Of a stretch of 64,000 bases of DNA, positions 24,640 to 36,329 are shown one piece after another. Made by a program: the position numbers and the translations under genes. This stretch comes from Opisthorchis felineus (lineage: Eukaryota; Platyhelminthes; Trematoda; Opisthorchiida; Opisthorchiidae): positions 590,458 through 654,457 of the forward strand of contig SJOL01007024.1 in assembly GCA_004794785.1 (NCBI GenBank), read 5' to 3'. A model generated the notes under the pieces. The model ran no database searches, had not been told where the DNA came from, and was given only the letters and a program-made list of their open reading frames with translations. Each line of letters opens with the position of its first letter. The first letter of the stretch is position 1.

Positions 24640-24945
24640 GCCTTACCGCTCGCAGTTAAGCGCTGCTACGGCCGAGGAGCCTATCCTATTCGCGATTGGC
24701 CAAAAGATCGGGCCGCTTACCGGTCCAGCATCTGGGCGGGCTCTGTTTGGCCGAAAGCGTGGACCCAACAGCCAATAGTGATCCAGGATCCACGCATGCC
24801 CGTTGTCAGTGCCGCATCCAGAAGGCGTCAGAATTTCCGGAATGTTGTCGCTGCATACAATTTATGGGCGACGCGCTGTATCAGTGTTATTGATCTGGTT
24901 TTGGGCGTTAATACACGTTGTGCACCTTTGGTGGTTGTTTTGACG
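24640..24945 (+). repeat. LTR-like repeat, copy 1
   Basis: Matches 31960-32245 in inverted orientation over about 300 nt (GATTGGCCAAAAGATCGGGC, GGACCCAACAGCCAATAGTG, GCGTCAGAATTTCCGGAATG, AATACACGTTGTGCACC). It contains several CCAAT/ATTGG boxes as in retroelement promoters. LTR identity is an inference; no gag/pol is attached. Confidence 0.5.
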
Positions 24946-24949
24946 GGAG

Positions 24950-25830
24950 CGCTAGCTTGGGATATTCAGACCGATAATTAGGCTGAGAAAATACCAGCGA
25001 AGTTTGATTCTTCCTAAAATATTCTACAGATTCCACGATAACTGAGTTGCAGAATTATACATTACGGAGAAGCGGAACAATAATTTTTCAGAGTAGAGCA
25101 ATTTCATCCCCACCAGTGGTTTGCACTCACTGTTTGCACTCAGTCCTTGACTGATCAACGAATAAGATGGTTTTGTGTGATTGTTTTTGTTCGTGAGAGC
25201 CAATCTCACTGTTTTCAGTTTCTTGAATGTTTTGTGTCATCCATGTTACCCATTTGGATGAGAACATAACTTCAATGTGTTGTGGGCTGCTTTAAGTTAC
25301 AATCTCACTGAATCCGACAAACTGCATGATTAACAGCGCAGAACGTTGGAGGACTGAGTCTTGCTGATTACATTTCAGTTGTGTAGCGCGAGAAAAAGGT
25401 ATTATTCCTCCAACGGGTGATTGTTTACGTGTTTAGAACAAATTGCTTTTGCGGTAGCTGCTGAATGTAACATTTTATGACATTTGATGAAAAAAAGTGG
25501 AGTGGAATTTCATCCGTTTCATCCTGTGCGGTTTCGGGTGGTTAATTAGAGAACCGTTCTGGATCCAAAAGAACTATGGATTCCTGTAACCTCGAGCGGC
25601 ATAGGTGGTTGCCGTATTTCGCTTAAATCAAGGATTCTAACCTCTTTAGCAAGAAGTTTTGAACTTTCCTTCTCCCGATTTGTGCGTAACTAATCTGAAC
25701 GGATATTTAAGCCCCCCCCCAAGCCCTCTCGCCCGGAAGTTATCGACACACAACTTGCATCAAATGACGCTAAAACCAGTTGTATAATGCAGGTATTCAA
25801 AATTGTCTACCACTCAGTTTCTAGGCTTTC
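24950..25830. other. nothing recognised
   Basis: AT-rich; a run of nine C at 25.71 kb. Confidence 0.4.
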
Positions 25831-25834
25831 TAAT

Positions 25835-26395
25835 GGAGATTTCGTTCTGCAAGTGAGGAGATCTGAGGATTTCAACGGATACTTCGTTGTGTAAGTGAAG
25901 CCAGTCTATGCTGAAAAGCCGAGGACCACGGTACAGCTGTTTCATTCCTATTGGAAATCATCTCATGAAACTCAGAGGGTTTCGGGCCCGTGACCCCCTG
26001 GCCAGCGGTCGAACACTTAACCTTCCGACCACTAGAGGCTGTTTAACTTGCACTTAGACAGGATATAGAACCGTTCATCCTTCAGTCGCGGACATTACAT
26101 CAAGTGGTCACGTGCCGACGAGGCCCTCGCGTGACGACTACTCAAAAGTAAGTTCCACTCATCTTGTAAAATTCTTCCGAGCTATTTACGGATCGATGGG
26201 AACTAGTCACTCGAAGAACCAGTCAATACGTAAACACGTGATGTGGATGCTGTGATTGAAGGATGAGTTGTACTCTATTTTGTCTAATTTAGAGCTAATC
26301 ACACAGCTGAGCAGCCACTCGAGGCCGTAAGTTTGAGTGTTCTAAATATTAGCCGGGAGGTTGGGTGTTCGAAGTTCCATGGTGTTTATTGAGAT
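25835..26395. repeat. family B long inverted pair (foldback)
   Basis: The left arm (about 25850-26150, minus sense) and right arm (about 26210-26395, plus sense) share the tRNA-like and AACACGTGATG-type sequences in opposite orientation. The palindrome ACAGCTGT and GAAA survive in the left arm, but the CTGATGA region carries a deletion. Confidence 0.5.
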
Positions 26396-27498
26396 GCGTG
26401 TTGATGATAATTCCGAATATAGGATGATCGAGCTATGCAGTTCTTTTCGGTTTCCTTCGGGACGAGATCACCTTTGGAATTCTCCACGTCTCCCACTAAC
26501 GTTTCGATTTTGTTCCTAATCATCAGCTCAAATTTCAATCCTCTAACGTCTGCGACTTTGCACATAGCCAAGCGGTCAGCCCATTCATTGAGGGCATTCT
26601 GGGTGCTGTTAAACATGCGCGGTGAACTTCGAAAATCAAATTACTTTTCAAACTTGTACGGCACATAAACATTTTCTTGGACATCCTTCTTCTGAGAGTT
26701 CTACTAGAATTCGGCGAGAAAACGGGGCAACCAACGAGTGGGATGGAAACCAGATGGATCTTGTTAGCATCGAAACAGTAGCCAATTAAAAATTCGGAAA
26801 ACAGGGCAGTTTGCCCAGTATTATCTCACCTGTTATGCTACTGATGGTGGCGTGCAGCAATGAACTGCATTACACCTCAAACCTGGCCTAGCAATCTGTT
26901 CTATAGCATGACTTACCGGCTATATTCGCTGGCCTTATCGATCGGCTATTTCAGGAATATGTATAAAGTCGCACTACGGCATCCTGAAACCTCAGCAACG
27001 TGATCACTTCTGAAGGAAGGTCCTCATTGGGAGGGGACTGACCAAACCTCAGAATACGTGTAACAAGCGGGTTATGCCTGGAGTCAGTAACTTAATCTTT
27101 TAAAGCGATCTGTTGCGTTGTGAGTCCCGGTTGAAATCAAAGTATTTCCATGACAAACTAAAAAACTTGGATTGTACCAGTGACCTAACTGTCCAGTTTG
27201 CTCGCAGAATCTCATTAGCCTCGGTCGATACGCTGCAAACTTTATCGTGGTCATAAAACAGGTTTACTCGTAACTGTGACTTGCTGTGTTACCTTTCTCC
27301 GAGTTGTTCTACTGTTCATCCTCAACCTTGCCATTAATTAAAGAGTATTATCTTCGATTAAGTGATAGCCATAAATTACTTGTCGGCAAACTAGCCAATC
27401 AGGGCAGAAGAAAGCAAGCTGAGAATAAACGTCGTCGAAAGTGGATACATCTAGCATTATGATATCTAACTGCATTCTCAACAAAATCAATCTGCAGT

Positions 27499-27777
27499 TA
27501 CCTTGGAGGGATGGAGCATTTGATAACCCGGAGTGAAAATGCATCTGGTAGTTCATACCGGAACATGATCAAACAGGATTTGCTTGCAGTAAACACTAAA
27601 CTTGCGCAGCATCATAAGAACTGGTGGGACATTCGAGGACAAAACAACCCAGTCCAGTGCGATTCCAATTGTGTGCAGGCAGAGAGATATGTGTTTTCTA
27701 AGAAAGAATTTTCCGGAAGAATTCGATGGTTTTTGGCGAATACTAGGTCTCATTCGTGTCCAGTTACAACGTTTTGA
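27499..27777 (+). CDS. possible terminal exon, about 90 codons
   Basis: After a good plus-strand acceptor (CATTCTCAACAAAATCAATCTGCAG region) a frame stays open to a TGA at the edge of the family D SINE. It contains MEHLITRSENASGSSYRN and, later, KNWWDIRGQNN and CVQAERYVFSKKEF. The peptide is rich in charged residues and looks coding. However, the minus strand of the same segment (27559-27697) is also open between a TTCTTAG acceptor and a GTATGA donor, so the strand and even the coding status are open. No polyadenylation signal is seen. Confidence 0.3.
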   Translation, partial: YLGGMEHLITRSENASGSSYRNMIKQDLLAVNTKLAQHHKNWWDIRGQNNPVQCDSNCVQAERYVFSKKEFSGRIRWFLANTRSHSCPVTTF

Positions 27778-27778
27778 C

Positions 27779-28025
27779 CCAATTAAATGACTTTACCTTA
27801 ACCGCTTATCTTACATCCAGCTAGCCAGCCTGGCCATCAGCAACATCGTTCAGCTGTAGCACCCTTTCGGTGCCTAGCTACCATGCCACCAAAAGGAAGC
27901 AGGAGGGACTGGTTTACTGCCAGGTTACCCAAGCCTAGACAGGGGAAGTCCTGAGGCAGAGGTAGGGATCGAACAACGGACCGTCCGATCAGTAAATTCG
28001 CACTCTAACCACTGAGCCATCTCGT
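27779..28025 (-). repeat. family D tRNA-derived SINE, fullest copy
   Basis: The reverse complement starts GGGACGAGATGGCTCAGTGG, carries a slightly altered B box (GTTCGATCCC), and runs through the tail to GGTAAAGTCATTTAATTGGG. It is the longest copy in the window and likely shows the true ends. Confidence 0.7.
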
Positions 28026-28029
28026 CCCT

Positions 28030-29200
28030 CAGCAACACGGGTGAGATTTTATTCAGCCACTGGGATCATAATGCTCGTAAGTGATCATAGTATTGGCTGG
28101 AAAACCACCGTTAACCTAACTCTCCATGGCGTACCTCTCGATGTGTTGTATTCCAGATAAGCCATGTTACCATTCATCTCTTTGTGCAGAAAGTTCATTT
28201 GGAAAATTCACCAGGTAGTATGAAAACCACTTCCCGGGGGTAACCAGTAAAGTTTTCGACATACTGGCTCACCAGAGCCGAGGAGTTATTTGTTGCGGTA
28301 CCAAACATTGTCCGTATTTTTCAGATTCCGGAAAAATGATGCTCCCTGTTGGGAGGTAGTAGAACCAGAGTTGTCAGAAATTTTCGGTGTCTTTTTGAGA
28401 ATTGACATCTTGTTTAGCTAGGAAAGTAGCAGCACCAGAACGTATGTTTCTATAATAAAACATCACTGTACTTTCAAAAGAGTACATTTTATATAAGTTC
28501 CTCAAAACACAACAAATACACAGATTGGATTTACTTGGCGAAGGCTGATAATGCCTATTTAGAGACCTCGGTTTTAGCCCTTTGTTGGTTAATCCAGACA
28601 GCCGATGGATAGTCAAAATGCTTTATCGCAGTTGTCATCCATCTTGGCAGAAACCCTGGTAAATATCCAGCCAGTCCTGGATTGGGTCGAAACACCTCAG
28701 AAAAGATATGATGGACTCCCGAAGATCTTAAACACTCGGGAATTTCTGTCAGTGGTTGCTTGCATCCGTTTCCAGATCTGGCTGTCACATCGAGCAACGC
28801 CGATGCTCCCCTCCAGCGGGCAGTGGGTATTGTCACATGAAATCTGCACCGAGCCGCGTGTGAAACCATCTGAACGAAATGTAGGCGGTGTAAGATTGGA
28901 GGATCGACAGCACTGGAGGGGGGGGGGTGGGCATATAAGGCCAACAGCATGTGCAAACAATGTAACTTCATTAGATTCATCAGGCAGATGTTGAGGAACC
29001 GGACATGTGACCCTTTTAGTAAAAGTTTCAGCCTGCTTTCCACGATGTTCTTCCGCTCTTGCCGACCAGTATAAACGACTGGTGAGTTCCAATGAGTACT
29101 GGAAAGATCTCATGCAAGCTTAGCCACAAAAAATACCTACTTTCTTTTGCACAGTTGTCGGAGCGACTTTTGAAACGAAGAGAATTAATTTTGTATAGAA
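28030..29200. other. overlapping long frames, probably repeat sequence
   Basis: Frames of 129-162 codons are open on both strands over 28555-29113. A G-run, a CATATAAGG motif and the lack of a coherent reading argue against a gene. Confidence 0.4.
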
Positions 29201-29204
29201 GTAA

Positions 29205-29340
29205 TCGACTACCCATAAGGTTGCTGAGAACTCTTCCACAGCCCACGACCAGTTTCACCCTTCATAATCGACAGGTTCAGCTGGGTTCCAGGTGAGTCTC
29301 CCGTCAAAACCCAATTGATATACAAGTGAGTATATTTATC
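29205..29340 (-). repeat. family A 3' half joined to a foldback arm
   Basis: GAAACTGGTCGTGGGC and GCAACCTTATGGG (reverse complement) are followed directly by CAGCTGGGTTCCAGGTGAGT, the arm found at 18.3 and 34.2 kb. Confidence 0.45.
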
Positions 29341-29919
29341 CAGGATCGATTTTTTTTACCGCTTTCGAAGTTGTTGCCTACCCGTAAGGAGACAAAATGG
29401 ATAGGAATTAATTTACGGGTCAATATTGTCGTTATTTTGAACCACAAATATTTCTTCTCATTCAAAGTCACTTTAATCTTCTAGTTATCAGAACAGTCTT
29501 CATATCTATCCCTATGTTTTAACCTAATGAAATGTCTGGACGCTTCATTCGGTTTGTTTTCTCAACTACAGTATACTTTACTCGAAAACAGTTAGACCAT
29601 CCACAAGCCGAATGCTGGCAAAACGACCAGTAATCTCTCCTGGCTTGAGGATTTTTAATCTGTCTTCGATAGCATAAGATACCCTACCTTTTGTGCTCCG
29701 GATCTAACTACATTCCTCCTTTCTCAGTGGCTCTACTTTGTTGCGCAATTCTGTTCCCTTAAGCTGGTTTTTAAGTGCATCGGTATGTTCACTGTGTTTG
29801 TTTCTGCTCTCTCTACTGGCCAGAACTTCGAAGTATGTGATTACTATGCACCTCACATCTTATCTGCCTAGAGGAACCTATTCACTTCTGACCTGCTGAA
29901 AGCTCTTCATATCTGGGAT

Positions 29920-30252
29920 ACAATACACTACAATACAATACAATACGATACAGTACAGTACAATACAATACAATACAATTACGATTAAATGCAATACAGT
30001 ACAGTGCAGTACAACACAACACAATACAATACAAAAAATACAATACAGTACAGTACAATGCAATACAATACAAACAATTACAATACAATGCAATACATTA
30101 TAGTACAGTACAGTACAATACAATACAAGCAATACAATACGATACGATGCAATGCAATGCAATACAATACAATACAATACAATACAATACAATACAATAC
30201 AATACAATGCAATTACAATACAATACAAACAGTACAGTACAGTACAATACAC
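29920..30252 (+). repeat. CAATA-type tandem array
   Basis: About 330 nt of imperfect 5-nt repeats (CAATA with CAGTA, CAATG and similar variants). It creates spurious long Tyr/Cys/Ile-rich frames on the minus strand. Confidence 0.9.
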
Positions 30253-30254
30253 TC

Positions 30255-31090
30255 AATTAATCTTATTAAGAGCTGAACGACTGTTTTTGATAGCCTGGGT
30301 GGCAGAGTTATGGCACTCGTAAGTGACAAGCTTGTAACCTTGACCTTGACCCTTCAAATGATATTTTGCACAACTTCATTTGTTATGTATAGGTTCGAGA
30401 CCGGGTTTTAGTTGGTAGTTGGCAGGCGCCGACAGGGTTGCTTGCGTAGAATATGTGAACACCTTACGTGATAACTCGGTCGTGGCCCATCAACTCCCGG
30501 ATCACAGTATCCCTTGGACTGAACTATAAGTGAATCTACAATTGGTAGAATGATTTCATTGAGTGACGTTCCTGACCAATTGTCCTGCAGTTTGCACTTC
30601 CATTAGGGTATTTTCCTGTAGAAACAACATCAAAATCATACAACTGGGGACCTAAATGTTCTAAATCATGATCGACATGCCTACCGCATTCAGGAGCAAT
30701 GCTTATTGTGGTCGTTTTACCCAGACATGAATTGTCGGTTTACTGGTGAAACACACTCATCTGCAAATTAACTTGCTTTTTACAAGTGACTCAGCTGAGT
30801 GCCGGCTGAATCACCCGTTTATGATGGTCCGCTTCAACTGAATGTGCTACATAGGTTTCAGCTGGTAGAGTGTTCGAGATATCACAATAGAGTAGTGCTC
30901 CGCCAAGAAAATCGTTGGTTTACTTCCTCTTAGTTTTCGAAGACCTGCACGCAAACGGCCTATTGTTGCGACATTTGAGAATAACCAGTGTAGCTTTGGA
31001 AAAGTCGGTGAACAATTCTGGACAAAGGACTTGACTTTTTTCATTCTTCAAATACTCTGAAAGAGAAAACTTGTAGATTCACACACATCA
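30255..31090. other. repeat-like intergenic sequence
   Basis: CACTCGTAAGTGACAAGCTTG and CTTGACCTTGACCC segments look like the edge of another interspersed repeat; not assigned. Confidence 0.3.
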
Positions 31091-31094
31091 TTCT

Positions 31095-31680
31095 CGATTG
31101 AACAGTCGTCCTTCTGTCCTGGTGCAATCATTCTGGTGAGTCCACAACGAAGGAGGGAAGTACTGGATTCTAGTTGAGCTCTTATTGGAGATCATCAGCA
31201 GTGTATATCCTTGATGGTGCCGGGGTTTGAACTCCGCACATCTGACATGCGTGAGTTCCACACATTCCGCAGCCGCCTACGGCTAATCCGAAATTGTCCA
31301 GCAGGTTTCAGTCGTCCGTTGCGCTCCCTGACTAGAAGGCCCTGACATGCCTGTCAAGCATTCGACACAAACTGAATAGTCACTGGGTTGTTGTTGCAGA
31401 CGTCTGGTAAACCAATCAAATCGCTCAAGAGTGAAGACTTTTGCCCGTTCAGACGTGATGATACAGATGCGTCCAGCGTGCGCTGGTGGAGCATTGGTAA
31501 CAGGCTTGCCTCGCATGTCAGATGTGCGGAGTTCAGGCCCCGACACCAACAAGCATATGCACTGCTGATGAGCTCTAATAAGAGCAAACCTGGAGTCAAG
31601 TGCTTCCCCTCTTTGGTATGGACCCACCAGAATGATTGCTTCAGAACAGGAGAACGACGGTTCAAACGTGAGTGATTTCA
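31095..31680. repeat. family C foldback (two opposed copies)
   Basis: The left arm (about 31095-31245, minus sense) is the reverse complement of the right part (about 31510-31680, plus sense). The plus-sense portion from 31281 matches the SINE at 20.3-20.7 kb. Hammerhead core in the right arm: CTGATGA at 31565-31571 and a perfect GCTC/GAGC stem II, but GAAAC has become AAAC, losing the catalytic G. The left arm keeps CTGATGA but has TCAAC in place of GAAAC. Both ribozymes are therefore expected to be dead. Confidence 0.6.
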
Positions 31681-31764
31681 GCGTGAATTTTACAAATCCC
31701 GCAGCCACCCACAACTTGCAATTACTCACTCTACCAAATAGAAGGTGCGTAATATCTCAGTGCT

Positions 31765-31875
31765 TGTAAAAACGAAAGTTTGGTTACGTTGGGATAAAAA
31801 ACGATAGGCGACGGATCTCAGGATTCCACACCCAGAGAGTAGTTCGAAGACGATAATGGACAACCGTCAAGAAGG
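31765..31875 (-). repeat. about 100-bp interspersed repeat, copy 2 (inverted)
   Basis: Reverse complement of 19495-19600. It lies just before the LTR-like copy, so it may be part of the same element. Confidence 0.55.
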
Positions 31876-31959
31876 TTATTGACTGTGATCTCGGTAATGC
31901 CGCAGCTCAGTTCTTGGTCTGAAACTTCGAAGCCAGCTTCTAATCAAAAGAACCACTAA

Positions 31960-32245
31960 AGGTGCACAACGTGTATTAAACACCCAAAACCAGGTCAAAA
32001 ACACAAGTACAGCCCGTCGTATTTAAAGTGTATGCGGTGGCAACATTCTGGAAATTCTGACGCTTTCTGGATGCGGCATTGACAACCGGTATTCGGCATG
32101 TACTGGATCGTGATTGGCTGTTGGGTCCACATTTACGGCCAATCAGAGCTCGCCTTGATGCTTGACCGGTAAGCGGCCCGATCTTCTGGCCAATCGCGTG
32201 TGGTCTACCCTTATTGGCCATAGCAGGGCCTAGCGGCAAGCAGTA
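31960..32245 (-). repeat. LTR-like repeat, copy 2 (inverted)
   Basis: Reverse complement of the copy at 24.6-24.9 kb. CCAAT boxes are conserved and a few small indels are visible. Confidence 0.5.
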
Positions 32246-32249
32246 ACAC

Positions 32250-33730
32250 GGTTTCGGTTCGGGATTTCGCTTAACATAAACAAATTATTTTGGGAAGGCA
32301 ACCACTCAACTAAATACCAGCGAAATCCTTGGTTGATAATCGGTAGAATGTTCCGTTAGTTCCAAGTTGCCGTCTGTGTATGTGGCAAAAGTATCCAATA
32401 CGTTCCACTTTGGAATGAGTAGGAAGTGACCACTGGTTGGAATCCGCAGAGGTCCTCCTACCGGCTTACGAATCAGTAGCGCGTTAACTTGTACGTTGCA
32501 CACACTTCAAATACTCCCAATAAGGCAATGAATACGGACGACTCAGGTGAGTCTCAAGTTCCAGCAGTTCTAACAAATACATTAACTCTGAAGGGAAGTA
32601 GTGATCAGGTTGATAATATATTGTTATCTGATGGGCCTCACACAGGGCGAAGCCGGTAGTGAGGCGTCCGCAGTAAAAGAAACGACATGTTAGCTCAGAC
32701 AAATGCGATGTTCATGAAACTGCACATCATCGATCTTTCACCAAGCTATCTGGTTGAGTACTACTATGAATTGCGTGAAAATCAAATATGTTTTAGAAGT
32801 ATCAGAAAATTCATCTAGGAATCTGTTCAAAATGATATGTTCCATTTAGATAAACCTTTTCAGTGAGGAGCGTCTGTGGGACCTATTCACTCTTCTGGAG
32901 GGGAAGTCCATACTCGGGAAGATCGTCAGGTTCCTAGTTGCATGACACTCAAGCTGCTTACTTGTTTGACAGAATACTGATGTCCAAACTATACGTCAGA
33001 CGATTCTGTTAGAGCTAAGTTTGGTTCCGTCCTGGAAAAGAGTGCATGGACCACAACGTAACCCTCCGAAGAATACGAGAAAAGCGCCACTGCCTTCGAA
33101 TACCAACAGCCTTGAACGTAAAGTTTTCATTTAACTCCTCGCATCGCCGGGAATTACGGCATTATGGGCCGACGCAAAACGTGTCTCCACTGGAATTCGA
33201 TTTCTGTCGCCGATCTGCGACAGAATTTCGTTAGAATGCACCACGTCTAGAATTTGCCCCCCCCTCAACCCTACATTTTGCACTCCCCTGTATCACGATT
33301 CACTCATATTTGTAACTTTGTTTGCCAGGTGAGATTTTATCGAGAACAATTATTCAGAAAACACATGTTTTGAAATTCTCTTATCATGATGATGGTGGGA
33401 ACAGTCCTGCCAGGCCAAGACAAGTGTGATATCAGATTACAGACCCGTTGTGTGAAATAATGACGCGCGTGCAAGACATATGCTATTGCTAGCTCCCGTC
33501 CGATCTCATCCGCTATGCGCTGGCAACACACGAATGAGTACGTGAAGCTGTCAGTTGACAGTTCAGTACAGAATGATAGATACTAGCCACAGTCATCGGT
33601 TAAAGTGCATCACAGGTGGCTTAGAGTTTAGCATTAGATCCAAGGAGAATGAGATGAGGTCTATGAATCTAAACATGAAAAAATGTGGTATCGGAAAACG
33701 GCAATGCATTGTTTGTCGTTTTATTGAAAA
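32250..33730. other. nothing recognised
   Basis: Short frames only; no splice-framed segment of quality. Confidence 0.4.
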
Positions 33731-33734
33731 GAGA

Positions 33735-33950
33735 TTTCATCCTGTTAGTGAAGCCAATCTATGCAGAAAAGCCGAGAAGCGAAGCATTGTACAGCTGTTT
33801 CATCCTTGTTGGGATCATCAGCAGTGCGCATCTCACCAAATTCCAGGGTGTTTCGAGCCAGAAACCTTCAGGCCAGTGGCTGAACATTTGACTGTTTGGC
33901 CGCGAATGGCTGATCAGCGGTGTGATTGGCTGTCATTTAAATTTAGGGGT
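33735..33950 (-). repeat. family B SINE-like copy with hammerhead core
   Basis: The reverse complement reads CTGATGA (33821-33815), then the TCC/GGA stem II, GAAA (33801-33798), the palindrome ACAGCTGT (33798-33791) and TA at the cleavage site. Stem I is CACTG against CAATG (four of five paired). It is preceded by the family B tRNA-like segment. Repeated text such as GCTTTTCAGCATAG-like ends links it to the copies at 25.9, 36.6, 39.8, 46.6 and 62.9 kb. Confidence 0.6.
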
Positions 33951-34082
33951 ACCTACAATACCCGTATTCACCGTAGCCATGGCCGACTAACCGCAAGTTT
34001 TCATGCTACCTAGACGGTCTCGTTCTTGGTCATTGGGCTGGTCATCATCTAAAACTGTCTAAAAACAGGTTTTGGCGAAATA

Positions 34083-34240
34083 TGCTCACTTGCAAACGAA
34101 TTTGGTTTTGCGAAAGACTCACCTGGAACCCAGCTGAATCTCGCGTTTATGATTTTTAAAGCTTAGAAACATCATAAACAAGAGATTCAGCTGGGTTCCA
34201 AGTGAGTCTCTCGCGAAACCAAATTTGTTTGCAAATGAGT
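34083..34240. repeat. long hairpin (arms about 70 nt)
   Basis: The left arm 34083-34152 (TTGCAAACGAATTTGGTTTT..., ...CTGAATCTCGCGTTTATGAT) is the near-perfect reverse complement of 34170-34240, with a spacer of about 17 nt centred on AAGCTT. It sits directly 5' of the family A copy at 34235. Confidence 0.7.
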
Positions 34241-34385
34241 GTATTTCGCTAATTTCGTGCAATTTGGGTTCAAGTAGAACATAAGGTTGACGGAAACTCG
34301 GGGACTGCGCCTACCTGAAGGGCGAAACCGGTCGTGGGCTGTCGAAGAATTTTCAGCAACCTTATGTGTAGTGTATTACATATAT
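34235..34385 (+). repeat. family A copy, core deleted
   Basis: The outer arms ATAAGGTTG / CAACCTTAT and GGAAACTC / GAATTTTC pair well, GCCTAC pairs with GTGGGC, and GAAACCGGTC is perfect. CTGA jumps directly to AGGGC, losing the rest of the core box and the stem II 5' arm. Confidence 0.6.
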
Positions 34386-34798
34386 AGAAGGTTTTGGCAT
34401 TCCGTTAGGGAACGTGCACCGACGTGTCGCTGGTAGTGACACTATTCAGCCGACACACTTGACCCCTCGAATACAAGTGAATTCCTCAGCCCAGTTTGAG
34501 TTGGCAGGTGATGAAACCGGGTTCTTGTGTTGAAAAGACCCACAGCAGCAGGCTATGGGTTTCAAATAGATCTTAGATGTTATCTATCACATTTCCAGAT
34601 GATGTTGTATGAAGACGAAGATGTCAGTAAAATGTTTTTTTCTTTGCCTGGACTAGTCCAAGCCTTTCATTGTGTTTTTGTTTGATTTTCAGCCCAACCT
34701 TCCCCATTCTTCATGGTCTCCTTTTAGGAGCAGAAATGTGATGATGGATGAAATTTTACGGTCATCGACGAAAACTTGCATCTTTCTGCAAGCTTCAG

Positions 34799-34938
34799 TA
34801 TCAAACTTCGTCAGTTGTGTAACTCCATCCCAAAAGCCAACGAAAGTGTACCTGCTAGATATCTGAAATATTTGAAGATTGTCGGCTGTGGTGGATTTCC
34901 ACCATGTGAATTTTACTCAGATGCGCAATTATTGATTG
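34799..34938 (+). CDS. possible internal exon, 46 codons
   Basis: Between an acceptor (TTTCTGCAAGCTTCAG) and a donor (GATTG|GTAAGCTGG) one frame is open. Its peptide begins IKLRQLCNSIPKANESVPAR and ends EFYSDAQLLI. The frame stays open past the donor to a stop near 35093. A second frame preceded by a stronger acceptor (TTGTTTGATTTTCAG near 34690) overlaps it. Product unknown; chance is a real alternative. Confidence 0.25.
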
Positions 34939-35099
34939 GTAAGCTGGTGGCTTTGGGTCTTCAAAAACTCGTGCAAGTTTTCAATCAATGTGAAGCCACC
35001 GAAAGTTTCTGTGGAAAGTACATAAATTTTCAGTTCTTTTCACAACATAAGCTGATTTATTACGTGCTTGAAAAACCTCATTTTGCCCCATAAAATGCA

Positions 35100-36325
35100 A
35101 AATGCGCGCAGTTTATAGCCTTTTTTTATAATTATGAAACGAATCGTATAATCGAATTGACGTGTGATGTGATACACGAAAATCAACATCTCACCTTAGC
35201 TCAACTTCCTTCGAAAATCCCTATTTGTCTCCTGATTGCACGTAGGTTGTTATCCAGATTGCATGAGAACGTCAAAATCAGTTCACAAACCTGTTGTTGG
35301 TTTTTCGAAACTGTGTGTGTGTGTGTGCGCGCTCGTGGAAAACTTGGTTGTGCACACATCCGACTTTCAAATGATATATTTGTGCCTAAGATTTTGAAAT
35401 GAAATTTGTGCTCCCTGTGACAAAATTCTTCATCGGCTTAGTAAAAGTAGACTGGATTACTATTTCAAAAGAATATTCTTCCATGCCTACGTAGATGTGG
35501 CCTGCCATCTGTTGGAATTTTGTCTGTATCCTTTTTCCGTTTTACGACTACCACAACCGGTTACGCTAAGCAGTTTGACCAGGCGATCCAATGGAATCCC
35601 CAGAACAAACCCCTGTCCCCCACCCCCCTCGTGGACAAATACAAACTTTGACGGTATCAGTGAATAAAGCCAGGTAGGCACGCTCAAATAGCCAAACAAG
35701 ACTGCGTGCCTTATCTACTTAGGTAAGTTTCCGCCACAGCAGTTTCTCGGCGAAACTCGCACAGAAACGTGGTTTGAGATTATTTTACACTGCCTAGAAT
35801 AAGGATATCGGTAGTTAGGGCTTTGTTTTCAGAAACAGTGCTTGTCGTGTAAAGTTGGGGTAAATTTGGAGAAACGTTTTTAAACATTCAATTAAATAAT
35901 ACTGTAATTTTTTCTTTGATATTTTATGAAAAATCTTTCTGATTGCATTTCGGGAGCAATATATACATTTTCTTGTTAAAGATAAAGCATTTTTTCTACT
36001 CGTTTTTTGCGAGATAATAACCTGCAAAAAAAACAAACAACTTTATCACATTCGCTAATTACAAAGGAGAGGAAAATTCACATCTAACCGTCGCTTATCT
36101 AAATCAATTTTGGGGCGAAAACGTTCCCGACCGATAGCTATGGTAACCGCGTATTATGCCTATTCGATTGCGTCCTACACCAAACTTTACAGTTATCAAC
36201 TATCTTTGAGTAACAGGGCTTTGCACGGGAAAATCATATTTCTGGCTGTAACTCAGCTTTGGTGAATGGTACGTCAACAAGGATTGCAGAGGAAGGACAT
36301 ACACATGTATTACGACACCTTGAAT
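35100..36325. other. nothing recognised
   Basis: AT-rich with a CCCCCACCCCCC patch near 35.62 kb. Confidence 0.4.
35312..35327 (+). repeat. (TG)8 microsatellite
   Basis: Eight TG units within unique sequence. Confidence 0.8.
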
Positions 36326-36329
36326 AGCA

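Noticed and set aside
28555..29043. 162-codon minus frame, longest in the window
   Set aside because: Other frames on both strands are equally open over the same interval and no splice sites or domain features support one reading.
29878..30252. 124-codon Tyr/Cys/Ile-rich minus frame
   Set aside because: Direct product of the CAATA tandem array.
31283..31729. 148-codon minus frame
   Set aside because: Antisense of the family C SINE.
33555..34013. 152-codon plus frame
   Set aside because: Lies over a family B repeat read in antisense.
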